From an uncultured Eubacteriales bacterium (GTDB taxonomy: Bacteria; Bacillota; Clostridia; Oscillospirales; Oscillospiraceae): a stretch of DNA of 64,000 bases. Of this stretch, positions 1-7,902 are shown in pieces. Made by a program: the position numbers and the translations under genes. The notes beneath the pieces were generated by a model that was not told the DNA's origin, ran no database searches, and worked only from the letters and a program-made list of their open reading frames with translations. The DNA is taken from the NCBI GenBank assembly GCA_900321275.1, contig ONVI01000001.1, forward strand, positions 62,001-126,000, read 5' to 3'. Position 1 is the stretch's first letter; every line of letters starts with the position of its first letter.

Positions 1-1668
1 GAATGGGTCAAGGACGCCGCCATTATCTTTCTGGCGGTGCTGCTTGTGCTGACCTTCTTTTCCAATACAATCATGAACCGCAGCCTGCCGGAGGTCGCAA
101 CCGCGGCGGTCGCCAGCGGCAACATCATCGCCAAGGTCAGGGGCAGCGGCATCGTCACCGCCACCGGCAAGAACCAGGTCAAGGCCAAGGATATGCGCAC
201 CATCCGCTCGGTCATGGTCAAGGTCGGACAGGAGATCAACGCGGGCGACGTGCTTTTTGTCCTCGGCGAAGGGGATGAGACCGCGCTGGACACGGCGAAG
301 GAGAATCTGCGCAAGCTCCAGTACGAATACCAGCGCCTGGCTCTGGAGGCGCCCACCTATGACGGCACCTATGAGGACAAGAATGTGGATCTGGCGTATG
401 AACGCCTTCTCAAGGCCGAGCGGGAGCGCGACCGGGCCGCGGAGGTCTATTACCGCGCGCTGGAGAGGGAGACCGGCGGCGATATGGTGGCGGTCAACCG
501 GGAAATTGAGGAGATTGAGCGCCAGCTCGACTATATCGTGGCGCAGCTCAACGACGCGCAGGGAGATTACGACGCCCGCCGTCAGGAGGCCTGGGAGCGC
601 GTGGAGATCGCGCAGGCCGCGTTTGACAGCGTATACTACGGCTACAACAGCGATGAAATCATTATCGGCGAGGACGGAGAGGTGGTCGGCGGCAGTTCGT
701 CCGGTGATCCGTTCGACAGTGATGAATACATAGCTCTGGAGAAGGCAAAAGAGCATCTCTATTCCGTTGAAAACGACAGCTATCTCTCATCCCTGCAGAG
801 TCAGCACCAGGCGCTGCTGGACCGCTACGAGACGCTGAACGCCCACCGCGACAGCCTCTCGATGGCCAGTACCGCCCCCTACCTGGATGACCTGGAGAGG
901 GCGGAGTCCGCGGTATATGAGGCCCAGGTCGAGTACAATTCGGCGGTCTCCTCGCGGGAATATGCCTATCAGGATTTTGAGCAGAAGGTCGCGGTCTCCG
1001 GCGTGCGCCTTGCCGAGCAGGCCGAGGCCATCCGCGTCCAGCAGGAGAAGATCAAGTCCCTGGCCGGCGATGAGGGCAACGTCATCACCGCAAACGTCTC
1101 CGGCAAGATAGACACCATCGACTGCACCGCGGGCGACACGGTGCTCAAGGACCAGCTCCTCTGCACCATCGAGGTGCCGGATATGGGCCACACCCTCTCC
1201 TTCTCCGTCACCAACGACCAGGCCCAGCGCCTGCGCATCGGCGATACCGCCACGGTCTCCAACTACTACTGGGGCAACAGCGTCACCGCGACGCTCAACA
1301 ACATCCGCACCGATCCCAAGAACCCCCAGACCAACAAGATCCTGACCTTCGATCTCGAGGGCGAGGTGACCACCGGCGCGGAAATGAGCATCTCCGTCGG
1401 ACAGAAGAGCGCCAGCTATGACCTGATCGTCCCGAACTCCGCGGTCAAGAGCGACTCAAACGGCAAATTCGTCCTGCGTGTGGACGTCAAGAGCTCGCCC
1501 CTCGGCAACCGCTACACCGCAAGGCGCGTGAGCGTGGAGGTGCTGGCAAGCGACGACAACAACTCCGCCGTGGTGGCAGACGTAGCCGCCGGCGACTATG
1601 TGATCACCACCAGCTCCGCCCCGGTCGCCAACGGCGACATGGTGCGCATCGCGGACAATCCGACATGA
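1..1668 (+). CDS. Membrane-fusion (HlyD/RND adaptor-like) protein, 5' end outside window
   Basis: Periplasmic-adaptor-type protein of an export system; 555 residues are visible. The frame is open from base 1, and the first codons encode a hydrophobic segment (about residues 7-25), so the true start lies upstream and the GTG at 37 is inside the membrane anchor. Two half lipoyl domains are visible, the first around GQEINAGDVLFVL (residue ~79) and the second around ANVSGKIDTIDCTAGD (residue ~363). They are separated by a long Glu/Arg/Ala-rich coiled-coil hairpin (residues ~90-345). A beta-barrel and membrane-proximal region follow. It ends in a 4-base ATGA overlap with the permease-like gene, so the two are translationally coupled. 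Family assignment is firm; the substrate is unknown. Confidence 0.85.
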   Translation, partial: EWVKDAAIIFLAVLLVLTFFSNTIMNRSLPEVATAAVASGNIIAKVRGSGIVTATGKNQVKAKDMRTIRSVMVKVGQEINAGDVLFVLGEGDETALDTAKENLRKLQYEYQRLALEAPTYDGTYEDKNVDLAYERLLKAERERDRAAEVYYRALERETGGDMVAVNREIEEIERQLDYIVAQLNDAQGDYDARRQEAWERVEIAQAAFDSVYYGYNSDEIIIGEDGEVVGGSSSGDPFDSDEYIALEKAKEHLYSVENDSYLSSLQSQHQALLDRYETLNAHRDSLSMASTAPYLDDLERAESAVYEAQVEYNSAVSSREYAYQDFEQKVAVSGVRLAEQAEAIRVQQEKIKSLAGDEGNVITANVSGKIDTIDCTAGDTVLKDQLLCTIEVPDMGHTLSFSVTNDQAQRLRIGDTATVSNYYWGNSVTATLNNIRTDPKNPQTNKILTFDLEGEVTTGAEMSISVGQKSASYDLIVPNSAVKSDSNGKFVLRVDVKSSPLGNRYTARRVSVEVLASDDNNSAVVADVAAGDYVITTSSAPVANGDMVRIADNPT

Positions 1669-3038
1669 GAAAGCTCCTGAAGCACTGGCCGCTGACGCTT
1701 GCGGCGCTGCTGGCTCTCTGCTGCGGGCTCTGCGTCTGGCGGCTCTGGGCGGTGTCGAACCTGCTCGACAGCCAGAAGGCCGCCCGGCGCTGGCAGGGGA
1801 CGGGGGAGCGCAGCTATGCGCAGGTGACCTGTCTCATGCCCCCGCTGGCACAGATGACTCTGGACGACATCTACAAGTTCCGCGGTGAGATGCTCCAGAA
1901 GCTCAAGGGCGCGGGCTATGACATTGAAAACGACAGGGGACTCTACGCCGACGCATGGAGCGGCTTTGCCTCCGCGAAGGTCAGCTCCGGCCGACAGAGC
2001 GGCGAGGTGCAGCTGGTCGCGGTGGGCGGCAATTTCTTCGACTTTCACCCGCTGCGCCTTCTCAGCGGCAATTACCTGAGCCCGGACGACGTGATGGACG
2101 ACCGGGTGCTTCTGGACAGCGACACGGCGTGGCTGCTATTCGGCGCCTGGGATGTGGCCGGTATGAGCTTTTCGCTGGAGGGCGTGCCGATGGTGGTCGC
2201 GGGCGTGTACGCGCAGGAGAAGGACGTCTTCTCCCAGAGCGCCTATGGCGGCGGAAATTATATTTATATGAGCTTTTCCGCCTATCAGCGCTTCAACCCG
2301 CTCAAGACCGAGGTACAGGACAACAGCATCGCGGGCGTGATCACGAATCTCTTTCCGGACGCCGTGACCGGCTCCTTTCAAAAAGAGGTGCTCAGGACCG
2401 CGGTGTGCTATGAGATCCTGATGGCGGAGCCTGTCAAGGGCTTCACCTACAGCTCGGTGACGGATAAGTTCCCGGCCAAAAACGTGGTGTTCGTGGAGAA
2501 TACCTACCGCTTCACGGCGGATCGCCTGCTTTCACTTGCAAAGCATATGATCACGCGCTCCATGCAGGTGGGCGGGATCTATTTCCCCTATTGGGAAAAC
2601 GCCGCCCGCGCGGCGGAGGATCGGGCGCTGATCTGGGCCGCCTGCGCCCTTGTCACCGGGGCGTTTCCCATCGCGCTGCTGATCTATGAGCTGATCCGCA
2701 GCGCCGTGCACGGCAAGAAGAAGCTGGAACAGGACGTCCTGCCCGGGGCCAGACGGAAGAGCCGCGAGTTCGTGCGGGAGCAGAGCCGCCGACGCTGGGA
2801 GCGCAAACACCCCGAAGAGGCCGCAAACGACGACGGCTACCTCACCGAAGAGGACGACTTCTTCAAAAAAGGGGACGAGCCCCCCGCCGACAAGACAGCG
2901 GATCCGGCGGACGGGGCCGCGAATCCCGACAATAAGGACGTAAAATCCGCGGACAAGGACGCGAAGCCCGCGGATAGTGACACCAAGCCTGAGAACAAGG
3001 AGGCGTTTCCCACGGACAAGGAAGCGTATCTGCTGTAA
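1665..3038 (+). CDS. MacB/FtsX-like extracellular-domain membrane protein
   Basis: 457-residue partner of the adaptor protein. An N-terminal membrane segment (residues ~9-27) is followed by an extracellular MacB_PCD-like domain, with the typical pattern 'FFDFHPLRLLSGNYLSPDD' then 'DDRVLLDSDTAWLLFG'. A second membrane segment lies at ~325-345 (ALIWAACALVTGAFPIALLIY). The family usually has four membrane segments (one, the big loop, then three). Here only two are clear, and the protein ends in a charged cytosolic tail with repeating Lys/Asp-Ala-Pro units (residues ~405-450). No ATPase is seen downstream; it would have to lie upstream of the window. It could be an accessory subunit rather than a complete permease. 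Confidence 0.65.
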   Translation: MRKLLKHWPLTLAALLALCCGLCVWRLWAVSNLLDSQKAARRWQGTGERSYAQVTCLMPPLAQMTLDDIYKFRGEMLQKLKGAGYDIENDRGLYADAWSGFASAKVSSGRQSGEVQLVAVGGNFFDFHPLRLLSGNYLSPDDVMDDRVLLDSDTAWLLFGAWDVAGMSFSLEGVPMVVAGVYAQEKDVFSQSAYGGGNYIYMSFSAYQRFNPLKTEVQDNSIAGVITNLFPDAVTGSFQKEVLRTAVCYEILMAEPVKGFTYSSVTDKFPAKNVVFVENTYRFTADRLLSLAKHMITRSMQVGGIYFPYWENAARAAEDRALIWAACALVTGAFPIALLIYELIRSAVHGKKKLEQDVLPGARRKSREFVREQSRRRWERKHPEEAANDDGYLTEEDDFFKKGDEPPADKTADPADGAANPDNKDVKSADKDAKPADSDTKPENKEAFPTDKEAYLL

Positions 3039-3045
3039 AGAACAA

Positions 3046-3078
3046 AATCCCGGCGGAAACAATCCGCCGGGATTCATT
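3046..3078. terminator. Bidirectional intrinsic terminator
   Basis: Perfect 11-bp stem AATCCCGGCGG (3046-3056) / CCGCCGGGATT (3064-3074) with a 7-base loop, lying between the convergent export gene and ogt. Confidence 0.8.
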
Positions 3079-3087
3079 ATATCCGTA

Positions 3088-3582
3088 TCATACGATTCCT
3101 TCCAGCGCGAGCAATTGTCTCTTCCTTTCGATCCCGCCCGCATAGCCGGTGAGACTGCCGTCCGCGCCGATGACCCGGTGGCAGGGGATGAGAAGGGAGA
3201 TGGGATTGTGTCCCACCGCGCCGCCTACAGAGCGCGCGGATACGGGCGCGCCGCCCCGCCGCTTCGACAGGATCGCGGCGATTTCCCCGTAGCTCATCGT
3301 TTTCCCGTAGGGGATGGACAGCAGAATCTCCCAGACCGCGCGGCGAAAGGGCGTCCCGAGCATACGCAGAGCGGGGGTGAAATCCGGCTTGTTTCCCGAG
3401 AAATACACGTCCAGCCAGCGCATGGCCTCCCGGTGGACGGGAAGCGTCTTTTCCCCAAACGCGCCTGCGATCCCCGCGCCGAAGTATTTCTGACCGTCAA
3501 ACCACAGCCCGGTCAGGGCTGCCCCGTCGCAGGCGAGCGTGATGCCGCCGAGCGGGGAAGCATAGTGACAGAGAACATCCAT
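3088..3582 (-). CDS. ogt: Methylated-DNA--protein-cysteine S-methyltransferase
   Basis: Repairs O6-alkylguanine by suicidal transfer of the alkyl group to its own cysteine. The 164-residue length fits the Ogt class. The N-terminal ribonuclease-like domain spans ~1-75. The C-terminal DNA-binding domain carries the winged-helix 'GTPFRRAVWEILLSIPYGKTMSYGEIA' stretch and the acceptor motif IPCHRV (Cys134). It lies five bases downstream of merR on the same strand and is probably co-transcribed with it. Assignment is firm. Confidence 0.93.
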   Translation of the reverse strand: MDVLCHYASPLGGITLACDGAALTGLWFDGQKYFGAGIAGAFGEKTLPVHREAMRWLDVYFSGNKPDFTPALRMLGTPFRRAVWEILLSIPYGKTMSYGEIAAILSKRRGGAPVSARSVGGAVGHNPISLLIPCHRVIGADGSLTGYAGGIERKRQLLALEGIV

Positions 3583-3587
3583 AAAAA

Positions 3588-4034
3588 TTACCGTCCAAAT
3601 GCGCGCCCGTTATCATACCATTTCTGAACCTCCGGGGGCAAGCGATCGGGCAGCATCTCGCTTATCCTGTCAGTGCTTCCGTCATGAATTGCCGTTTCAT
3701 AATACCAGCACTTGTATTTCAGCATATCCAGCGTCTTCTGGAGCTGCCGTATCTCCTCCTCGACGGCGGCCTTTCGCGTTTCAAAAAGCTGCTTGCGCTG
3801 AGCGTATGTTGCGCTGCCCATGGTAGTCCATTCCATGAACTGCTTGATATCTTTGATCTCCAGCCCAGATGCTTTGAGACACTCAATCACGCGAAGCGTA
3901 TCGACTTCCGTCTCGCTGAATTTTCGAATGCCGGACTGCCGCTGCATGTTTGGAAACAAACCTTCCTTGTCGTAGTAGCGAAGGGTGGAGATGGGCAGAT
4001 TGAACATCTCTGAAATCTGACCGATGGAGTACAT
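3588..4034 (-). CDS. MerR-family transcriptional regulator
   Basis: 148-residue MerR/AdhR-like regulator. The N-terminal winged helix begins YSIGQISEMFNLPISTLRYYDKEGL and is followed by the helical arm 'GIRKFSETEVDTLRVIECLKASG' and a dimerising coiled coil (~75-120). There is no cysteine-rich metal loop, which argues for redox or small-molecule sensing rather than a heavy metal. It diverges from the flavodoxin cluster. The intergenic DNA holds a MerR-type promoter with a 19-bp spacer, so it most likely activates the flavodoxin genes and may control itself. The inducer is unknown. Confidence 0.88.
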   Translation of the reverse strand: MYSIGQISEMFNLPISTLRYYDKEGLFPNMQRQSGIRKFSETEVDTLRVIECLKASGLEIKDIKQFMEWTTMGSATYAQRKQLFETRKAAVEEEIRQLQKTLDMLKYKCWYYETAIHDGSTDRISEMLPDRLPPEVQKWYDNGRAFGR

Positions 4035-4064
4035 AGAAAATTCACACCTCTCACGAAAAAACTC

Positions 4065-4095
4065 TTGACCTAAAGTAAACTTTAGGTGCTATCAT
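4065..4095 (+). promoter_or_regulatory. MerR-type promoter with palindromic operator in a 19-bp spacer
   Basis: -35 TTGACC (4065-4070) and -10 TATCAT (4090-4095) are separated by 19 bp, the over-long spacing typical of MerR-activated promoters. A perfect palindrome CCTAAAGT-AA-ACTTTAGG (4069-4086) overlaps the -35 and spacer. It reads rightwards into the small Cys protein and flavodoxin genes. Confidence 0.88.
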
Positions 4096-4215
4096 GTGCA
4101 TTGTAGCACAGCGAATGCGCAAATTCAAGTATCTGATGATTCGGGAGGTATAGAATTTGAAAGAACCGAGACTGACGCAGGGAAGGGAAAAGCCGTTTCC
4201 CATGGGCGGAAAAGC

Positions 4216-4503
4216 ATGAAAACGGAGACTGCGATCAACTATCCGTGCGAGGTGGAGAGGCGGAATGCTTTTACGGGATCCGTCTTTCGCTTTATGCCGG
4301 CTGTGAACTGCCGCAGAAAGGGATGCGAGCACTGCGGATGGAATCCGATGGTGGCGAAAAAACGGCTGGAAGAGCGTTTTCATGATGCTTCACATGGCCT
4401 GCGTCCCCTGCCGGCGGCAGCTCACGTTCCGCCGATATATTCCTTGTGCGCTTTTCCCACAGTGGTTTGGGAGAAAGAACAAAATGACTGCAATAAGATT
4501 TAG
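4216..4503 (+). CDS. Small Cys-motif protein, unknown function
   Basis: 95-residue candidate gene starting at the ATG at 4216. The middle carries a compact cysteine cluster, NCRRKGCEHCGWNP, followed by a basic helix VAKKRLEERF. I recall C-x2-CGWNP followed by an Arg/Lys helix from short uncharacterised Clostridia and phage proteins, so the frame is probably real; it might bind a metal ion. It is the first gene after the MerR promoter and ends 18 bases before the flavodoxin start, so it is probably co-regulated. The tail beyond residue ~55 shows no recognisable feature. The upstream GTG at 4096 lies too close to the promoter to be a good start. Confidence 0.45.
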   Translation: MKTETAINYPCEVERRNAFTGSVFRFMPAVNCRRKGCEHCGWNPMVAKKRLEERFHDASHGLRPLPAAAHVPPIYSLCAFPTVVWEKEQNDCNKI

Positions 4504-4521
4504 GGAACAGGAGGAATGAAC

Positions 4522-5004
4522 ATGTCACAAATACTGATTGCTTATTTCAGCGCGAGCGGCAGCACTGCAAATCTTGCAAAAACGCTCGCCGCAGCGGCTG
4601 ACGCCGAATTGTACGAGATCCGTCCCGCCATACCCTATGAACGGCGTGATCTGAACTGGATGGACAAGAAGTCCCGCAGCACGCTGGAAATGCAGGACAA
4701 GAGCTGCCGTCCGGCCCTGGCCGATGTCGACGCGCCGCTTGCCGACGCAGATGTGATCTTTTTGGGCTTTCCCATTTGGTGGTACCGGGAGCCCAGCATC
4801 GTAGACAGCTTTCTCGATGCCTACGATTTTTCCGGCAAGACGATTGTCCCGTTTTTCACCTCCGGCGGAAGCGACCTGGGCGAAGGACAGGAGCGGATCG
4901 AAGCACTGGCGAAAAACGCAAAGGTGCTGAGCGGAAGACGCTTTTCCGCCCGCGCCTCCGAGCGGGAACTGACCGGATGGATTGCCGGTCTGCGGTTGGC
5001 GTAA
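4522..5004 (+). CDS. Flavodoxin (cytosolic)
   Basis: 160-residue flavodoxin-fold protein. It has the FMN phosphate loop SASGSTANLA at the N terminus, the hydrophobic sheet and 'ADVIFLGFPIWWYREP' isoalloxazine-side loop, and 'FSGKTIVPFFTSGGSDLG' near residue 110. I chose the ATG at 4522 because AGGAGG (4509-4514) sits 7 bases ahead of it; the ATG at 4516 would leave only one base. It probably carries electrons or reduces quinones/aldehydes. It sits in a MerR-controlled unit with a second, exported flavodoxin. Confidence 0.85.
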   Translation: MSQILIAYFSASGSTANLAKTLAAAADAELYEIRPAIPYERRDLNWMDKKSRSTLEMQDKSCRPALADVDAPLADADVIFLGFPIWWYREPSIVDSFLDAYDFSGKTIVPFFTSGGSDLGEGQERIEALAKNAKVLSGRRFSARASERELTGWIAGLRLA

Positions 5005-5017
5005 CGGAGAACTGAAA

Positions 5018-6016
5018 ATGAAAAAACTGGCTGCAGTATTTCTTCTGCTTGCTCTGGCGCTTGTCTCTGTAGGCTGCGGCAGCGCCCCGGCACAGGCCGC
5101 CCCGGCACCCGCGCAGGTGCCGGAAGCCGCCCCTGCACCCGGGAAGACCGATGAACCGGCCGGGGAAAACAAAAGCCTGATCGTCGTCTTCTCCTGCACC
5201 GGCACAACGAAGGGCGTCGCCGAGAAGATCGCGGCGCTCACCGGCGCGGAGCTTGCGGATCTCGTTCCGGCCCGGCCCTACACGGCGGAGGATCTCGATT
5301 ACAACGACGGTTCGGCCCGCGCCAGCGTGGAGCAGAATACACCCGATGCCCGCCCGGAGATCGCAGGCGACATTTCCCTCGACGACGTGACCACCCTCTA
5401 CCTCGGTTATCCCATCTGGTGGGGGCAGGCTCCGCGCATCATGAGCGCCTTTGTGGAGAGCCATGACTTTACCGGCATCACGGTTGTTCCGTTCTGCACC
5501 TCCGGCAGCAGTGACATAGGACAAAGCGACGACACGCTTGCAGAACAGGCGGGAAGCGGAAACTGGCTGCAGGGCAGGCGTTTTGCAGCGGACGTCAGCA
5601 ATGAGGATCTGCATCAATGGATCAGGGAAACAGGAGAGGAATCCATGGAGAAAACACTGAAATTATATATAGGAGAAACGGAAGTTTCTGTCTCCTGGGA
5701 AGACAACCCCTCCGTAGAGGCGCTGAGAGAGCTTGTCGGAAGCGCGCCGCTCACCGTTCCGCTTTCCATGTACGGCGGTTTTGAGCAGGTTGGCGCTCTC
5801 GGAATGAGCCTGCCGCGGGATGATGTTCAGACAACAACGCAGGCGGGGGACATCGTTCTTTATTCAGGCAATCAGATCGTAATCTTTTACGGCTCCAATT
5901 CCTGGAGCTACACCAGACTGGGCAGGATCACGGATCAATCCGCAGAAGCGTTGAGATCGCTGCTCGGAAACGGGGATGTGACGATCACGATTTCTGCCCC
6001 GCAGCAGGAGACATAA
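5018..6016 (+). CDS. Lipoprotein flavodoxin fused to a cyclophilin-like domain
   Basis: 332-residue two-domain protein. It begins with a lipoprotein signal (MKKLAAVFLLLALALVSVGC, lipid Cys at residue 20) and an Ala/Pro linker. A flavodoxin domain follows (FSCTGTTKGVAEKIA; 'YLGYPIWWGQAPRIM'; 'FCTSGSSDIGQS'). After residue ~210 there is a cyclophilin-like barrel (LYIGETEVSVSWEDNPSVE ... GDIVLYSGNQIVIFYGSNS). The start is the ATG at 5018, which gives a proper signal peptide. An FMN protein displayed outside the membrane is unusual. It may act in extracytosolic electron transfer next to its cytosolic paralogue. Domain calls are firm; the role is inferred. Confidence 0.82.
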   Translation: MKKLAAVFLLLALALVSVGCGSAPAQAAPAPAQVPEAAPAPGKTDEPAGENKSLIVVFSCTGTTKGVAEKIAALTGAELADLVPARPYTAEDLDYNDGSARASVEQNTPDARPEIAGDISLDDVTTLYLGYPIWWGQAPRIMSAFVESHDFTGITVVPFCTSGSSDIGQSDDTLAEQAGSGNWLQGRRFAADVSNEDLHQWIRETGEESMEKTLKLYIGETEVSVSWEDNPSVEALRELVGSAPLTVPLSMYGGFEQVGALGMSLPRDDVQTTTQAGDIVLYSGNQIVIFYGSNSWSYTRLGRITDQSAEALRSLLGNGDVTITISAPQQET

Positions 6017-6057
6017 GGAAGCGCCCCCCTTGGCAGACCTCCGCCGCCCATATTCAT

Positions 6058-6095
6058 GAAAATGAGCACATCGTTTCCGATGTGCTCATTTTCTT
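6058..6095 (+). terminator. Intrinsic terminator after the flavodoxin operon
   Basis: Perfect 16-bp stem (6058-6073 / 6078-6093) with a TTTC loop; both arms end in A/T tracts, so it may serve both strands. Confidence 0.82.
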
Positions 6096-6159
6096 ATGTG
6101 TCCTCGTCTTTGCTCGCGTTACTGACAACGAACCGAAAGGTTGGGGGAGTTAATTTTGA

Positions 6160-7746
6160 TTACAAAAGCGGAAGCAAATCCGATTCGGCACTGCCAAATA
6201 TACCGGCAGGAGGCGCCGCAACGGAAGGAGAGTCCGCTGCGAACATCGGATTCGGTTCGGCGGGAGAATTGAAAACGGTCATCGTCTCCGAAAGACCGGC
6301 GCCATCGAACCCGACTTGATCAAGAGAAGGCTCCGGAGCAGAAACAGCTTGGAACTCGCCATAATTCTGCTGTTCCTGACCGCCTTGGGGCGCAAGGGCG
6401 TCTGCAGAATAGCCGGAAAACGCCGAGGAAGAATCCGTGGGCTCATGATAATCCTGCTGTTCCGAGCCATCCTGATATGTGAGGCCTGCCAATATCGCGA
6501 AAGGCTCCGGCATATCGGACTCCGAGAAATCCTGAACGGCGTCAGGATTCCGCCTGGCGGCAAAAAGAGTAGTACGTTCGCTGCCTGTTTCGATCACTTC
6601 ATCAACAGATGGTTCCGGAATTGCCGGAAGATCGGAGATAAACGGCGGCAAACCTGATCCGCCGGGACCACCGGGACCGCCGGGACCACCGGGACCGCCG
6701 GGACCGCCGGGACCGCCGGGACCACCGGGACCACCGGGACCACCGGGACCGCCGGGACCGCCGGGACCGAGGGGAATATGAGGCCAGCCCGGATCGTAGG
6801 GCAGGTCGGGATCAAACCAGATGGGCGCACAGTGCGGATGATCGCACCAATAATCATACCAGAACCGGGGATGATCCCAGTAACAGGGATCGCCGCAGCA
6901 ATAGTAGCGGAAGCAATCCCACCAGGTCCAGCGGGAATTGCACTGTTGCTGCGCGGGCTGATAGGTCCAGATCCACGCCGGTTCCGAATATACGGGGCCG
7001 CCTTCGCCGCTGAAGCAGGCCTGAACCTTGCAGCCGTTCATCCAGGACGGAATGCCGCTGAGAGAAAGCGTGTCGGAATATGCGCCGGAAACATAGAGAC
7101 CGGAAACGATGGAGGTAGCCTCGGCCGCTGTCGTAACAAGACTGTTGTCAGAGCTGGCCATGTACCATGTGACGGAGGTGGCATTGGCGGCATGGGCGAT
7201 GAACGTGCACGAACCGCCATAGGGGACAGATTCGCTCGTGGGGTTTTTGGTGATCCGCACTTTACCGGCCGTGCTTGTCAGGGGAGCCGCGCTGTTGAAC
7301 GGGCCCACGGCAGCGGCGGAAGTAACGGGGGAAGCGGCGGACGACGAATAAGGCTTCGTGTCTGTGGCTGCCGCCGGGGCCGGGGCGGCAAAAGATTCGG
7401 CGGATGCAGTCTGATATACGGACGTTCCCGTCTGGGTGTCAGCGGGCGCGGCAGTCGGCACGGCAGCCGCAGAGGGAGCGGAAGCGTCGGAAGCTGCCGG
7501 CGCGGAAGCGACAGCGGCAGGTGTCGGCTTGAGCTCCAGGGGAACGGTTTTTGATTCCGCCATATCCGGCGTTTCGGAAGCGCCTCCGATAAGAACCACT
7601 TTTTCGCCGCAGTACGGGCAGACCTTGCTGTCAACCGGGATCTGTTTGCCGCATATCCTGCAGAACAGGACGTCATCTGCGAAAGCCTGCGAGCCCAGAG
7701 AAACAATCATCACCAGGGCAAGAAGCAGACAGAACACACGCTTCAT
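6160..7746 (-). CDS. Exported zinc-ribbon protein with Gly-Pro-Gly repeat tract
   Basis: 528 residues with an Ala-x-Ala signal peptide (residues 1-23, ...GSQAFA). It is followed at once by a zinc-ribbon pair (Cys29-x2-Cys32 ... Cys43-x2-Cys46), an Ala/Pro/Ser linker (~70-190), an Ig-like beta region (~170-280), a striking Cys/Trp/His/Tyr-rich patch (~285-330), and 12 tandem G-P-G triplets (~338-375). The tail is Glu/Ser-rich. The start is the ATG at 7746, which has AAGGTGGG upstream. I do not recognise a function; a surface-structure or matrix role is a guess. Expression is from the promoter at 7828-7856. Confidence 0.72.
   Translation of the reverse strand: MKRVFCLLLALVMIVSLGSQAFADDVLFCRICGKQIPVDSKVCPYCGEKVVLIGGASETPDMAESKTVPLELKPTPAAVASAPAASDASAPSAAAVPTAAPADTQTGTSVYQTASAESFAAPAPAAATDTKPYSSSAASPVTSAAAVGPFNSAAPLTSTAGKVRITKNPTSESVPYGGSCTFIAHAANATSVTWYMASSDNSLVTTAAEATSIVSGLYVSGAYSDTLSLSGIPSWMNGCKVQACFSGEGGPVYSEPAWIWTYQPAQQQCNSRWTWWDCFRYYCCGDPCYWDHPRFWYDYWCDHPHCAPIWFDPDLPYDPGWPHIPLGPGGPGGPGGPGGPGGPGGPGGPGGPGGPGGPGGPGGSGLPPFISDLPAIPEPSVDEVIETGSERTTLFAARRNPDAVQDFSESDMPEPFAILAGLTYQDGSEQQDYHEPTDSSSAFSGYSADALAPQGGQEQQNYGEFQAVSAPEPSLDQVGFDGAGLSETMTVFNSPAEPNPMFAADSPSVAAPPAGIFGSAESDLLPLL
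6661..6768 (-). repeat. Minisatellite: 12 x 9 bp inside the Gly-rich gene
   Basis: Twelve uninterrupted copies of GCCGGGACC / ACCGGGACC on the plus strand, coding for collagen-like Gly-Pro-Gly triplets on the minus strand. The only variation is the first base of each unit (synonymous). Copy number could change by slippage without breaking the frame. Confidence 0.95.
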
Positions 7747-7827
7747 GGTTTTCCCACCTTTCAGAAAAGAGAAGCAAATCGTACATTTTGGGTTTACATA
7801 AAAGATATAACCACAATCCTTAGTATC

Positions 7828-7856
7828 ATTATATGTGATAATGGGAAAAAAAGCAA
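7828..7856 (-). promoter_or_regulatory. Sigma-A promoter for the Gly-rich gene
   Basis: Minus strand: -35 TTGCTT (7851-7856), 17-bp spacer, consensus -10 TATAAT (7828-7833), about 80 bases before the start codon. Confidence 0.7.
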
Positions 7857-7902
7857 GCAAAAGCGAAGAATTTACAATATAATTACAAAATTAACAAATT
7901 AA

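Noticed and set aside
6661..6768. Tandem repeats as a possible CRISPR array
   Set aside because: Units are 9 bp with no spacers and keep the reading frame of the Gly-rich protein.
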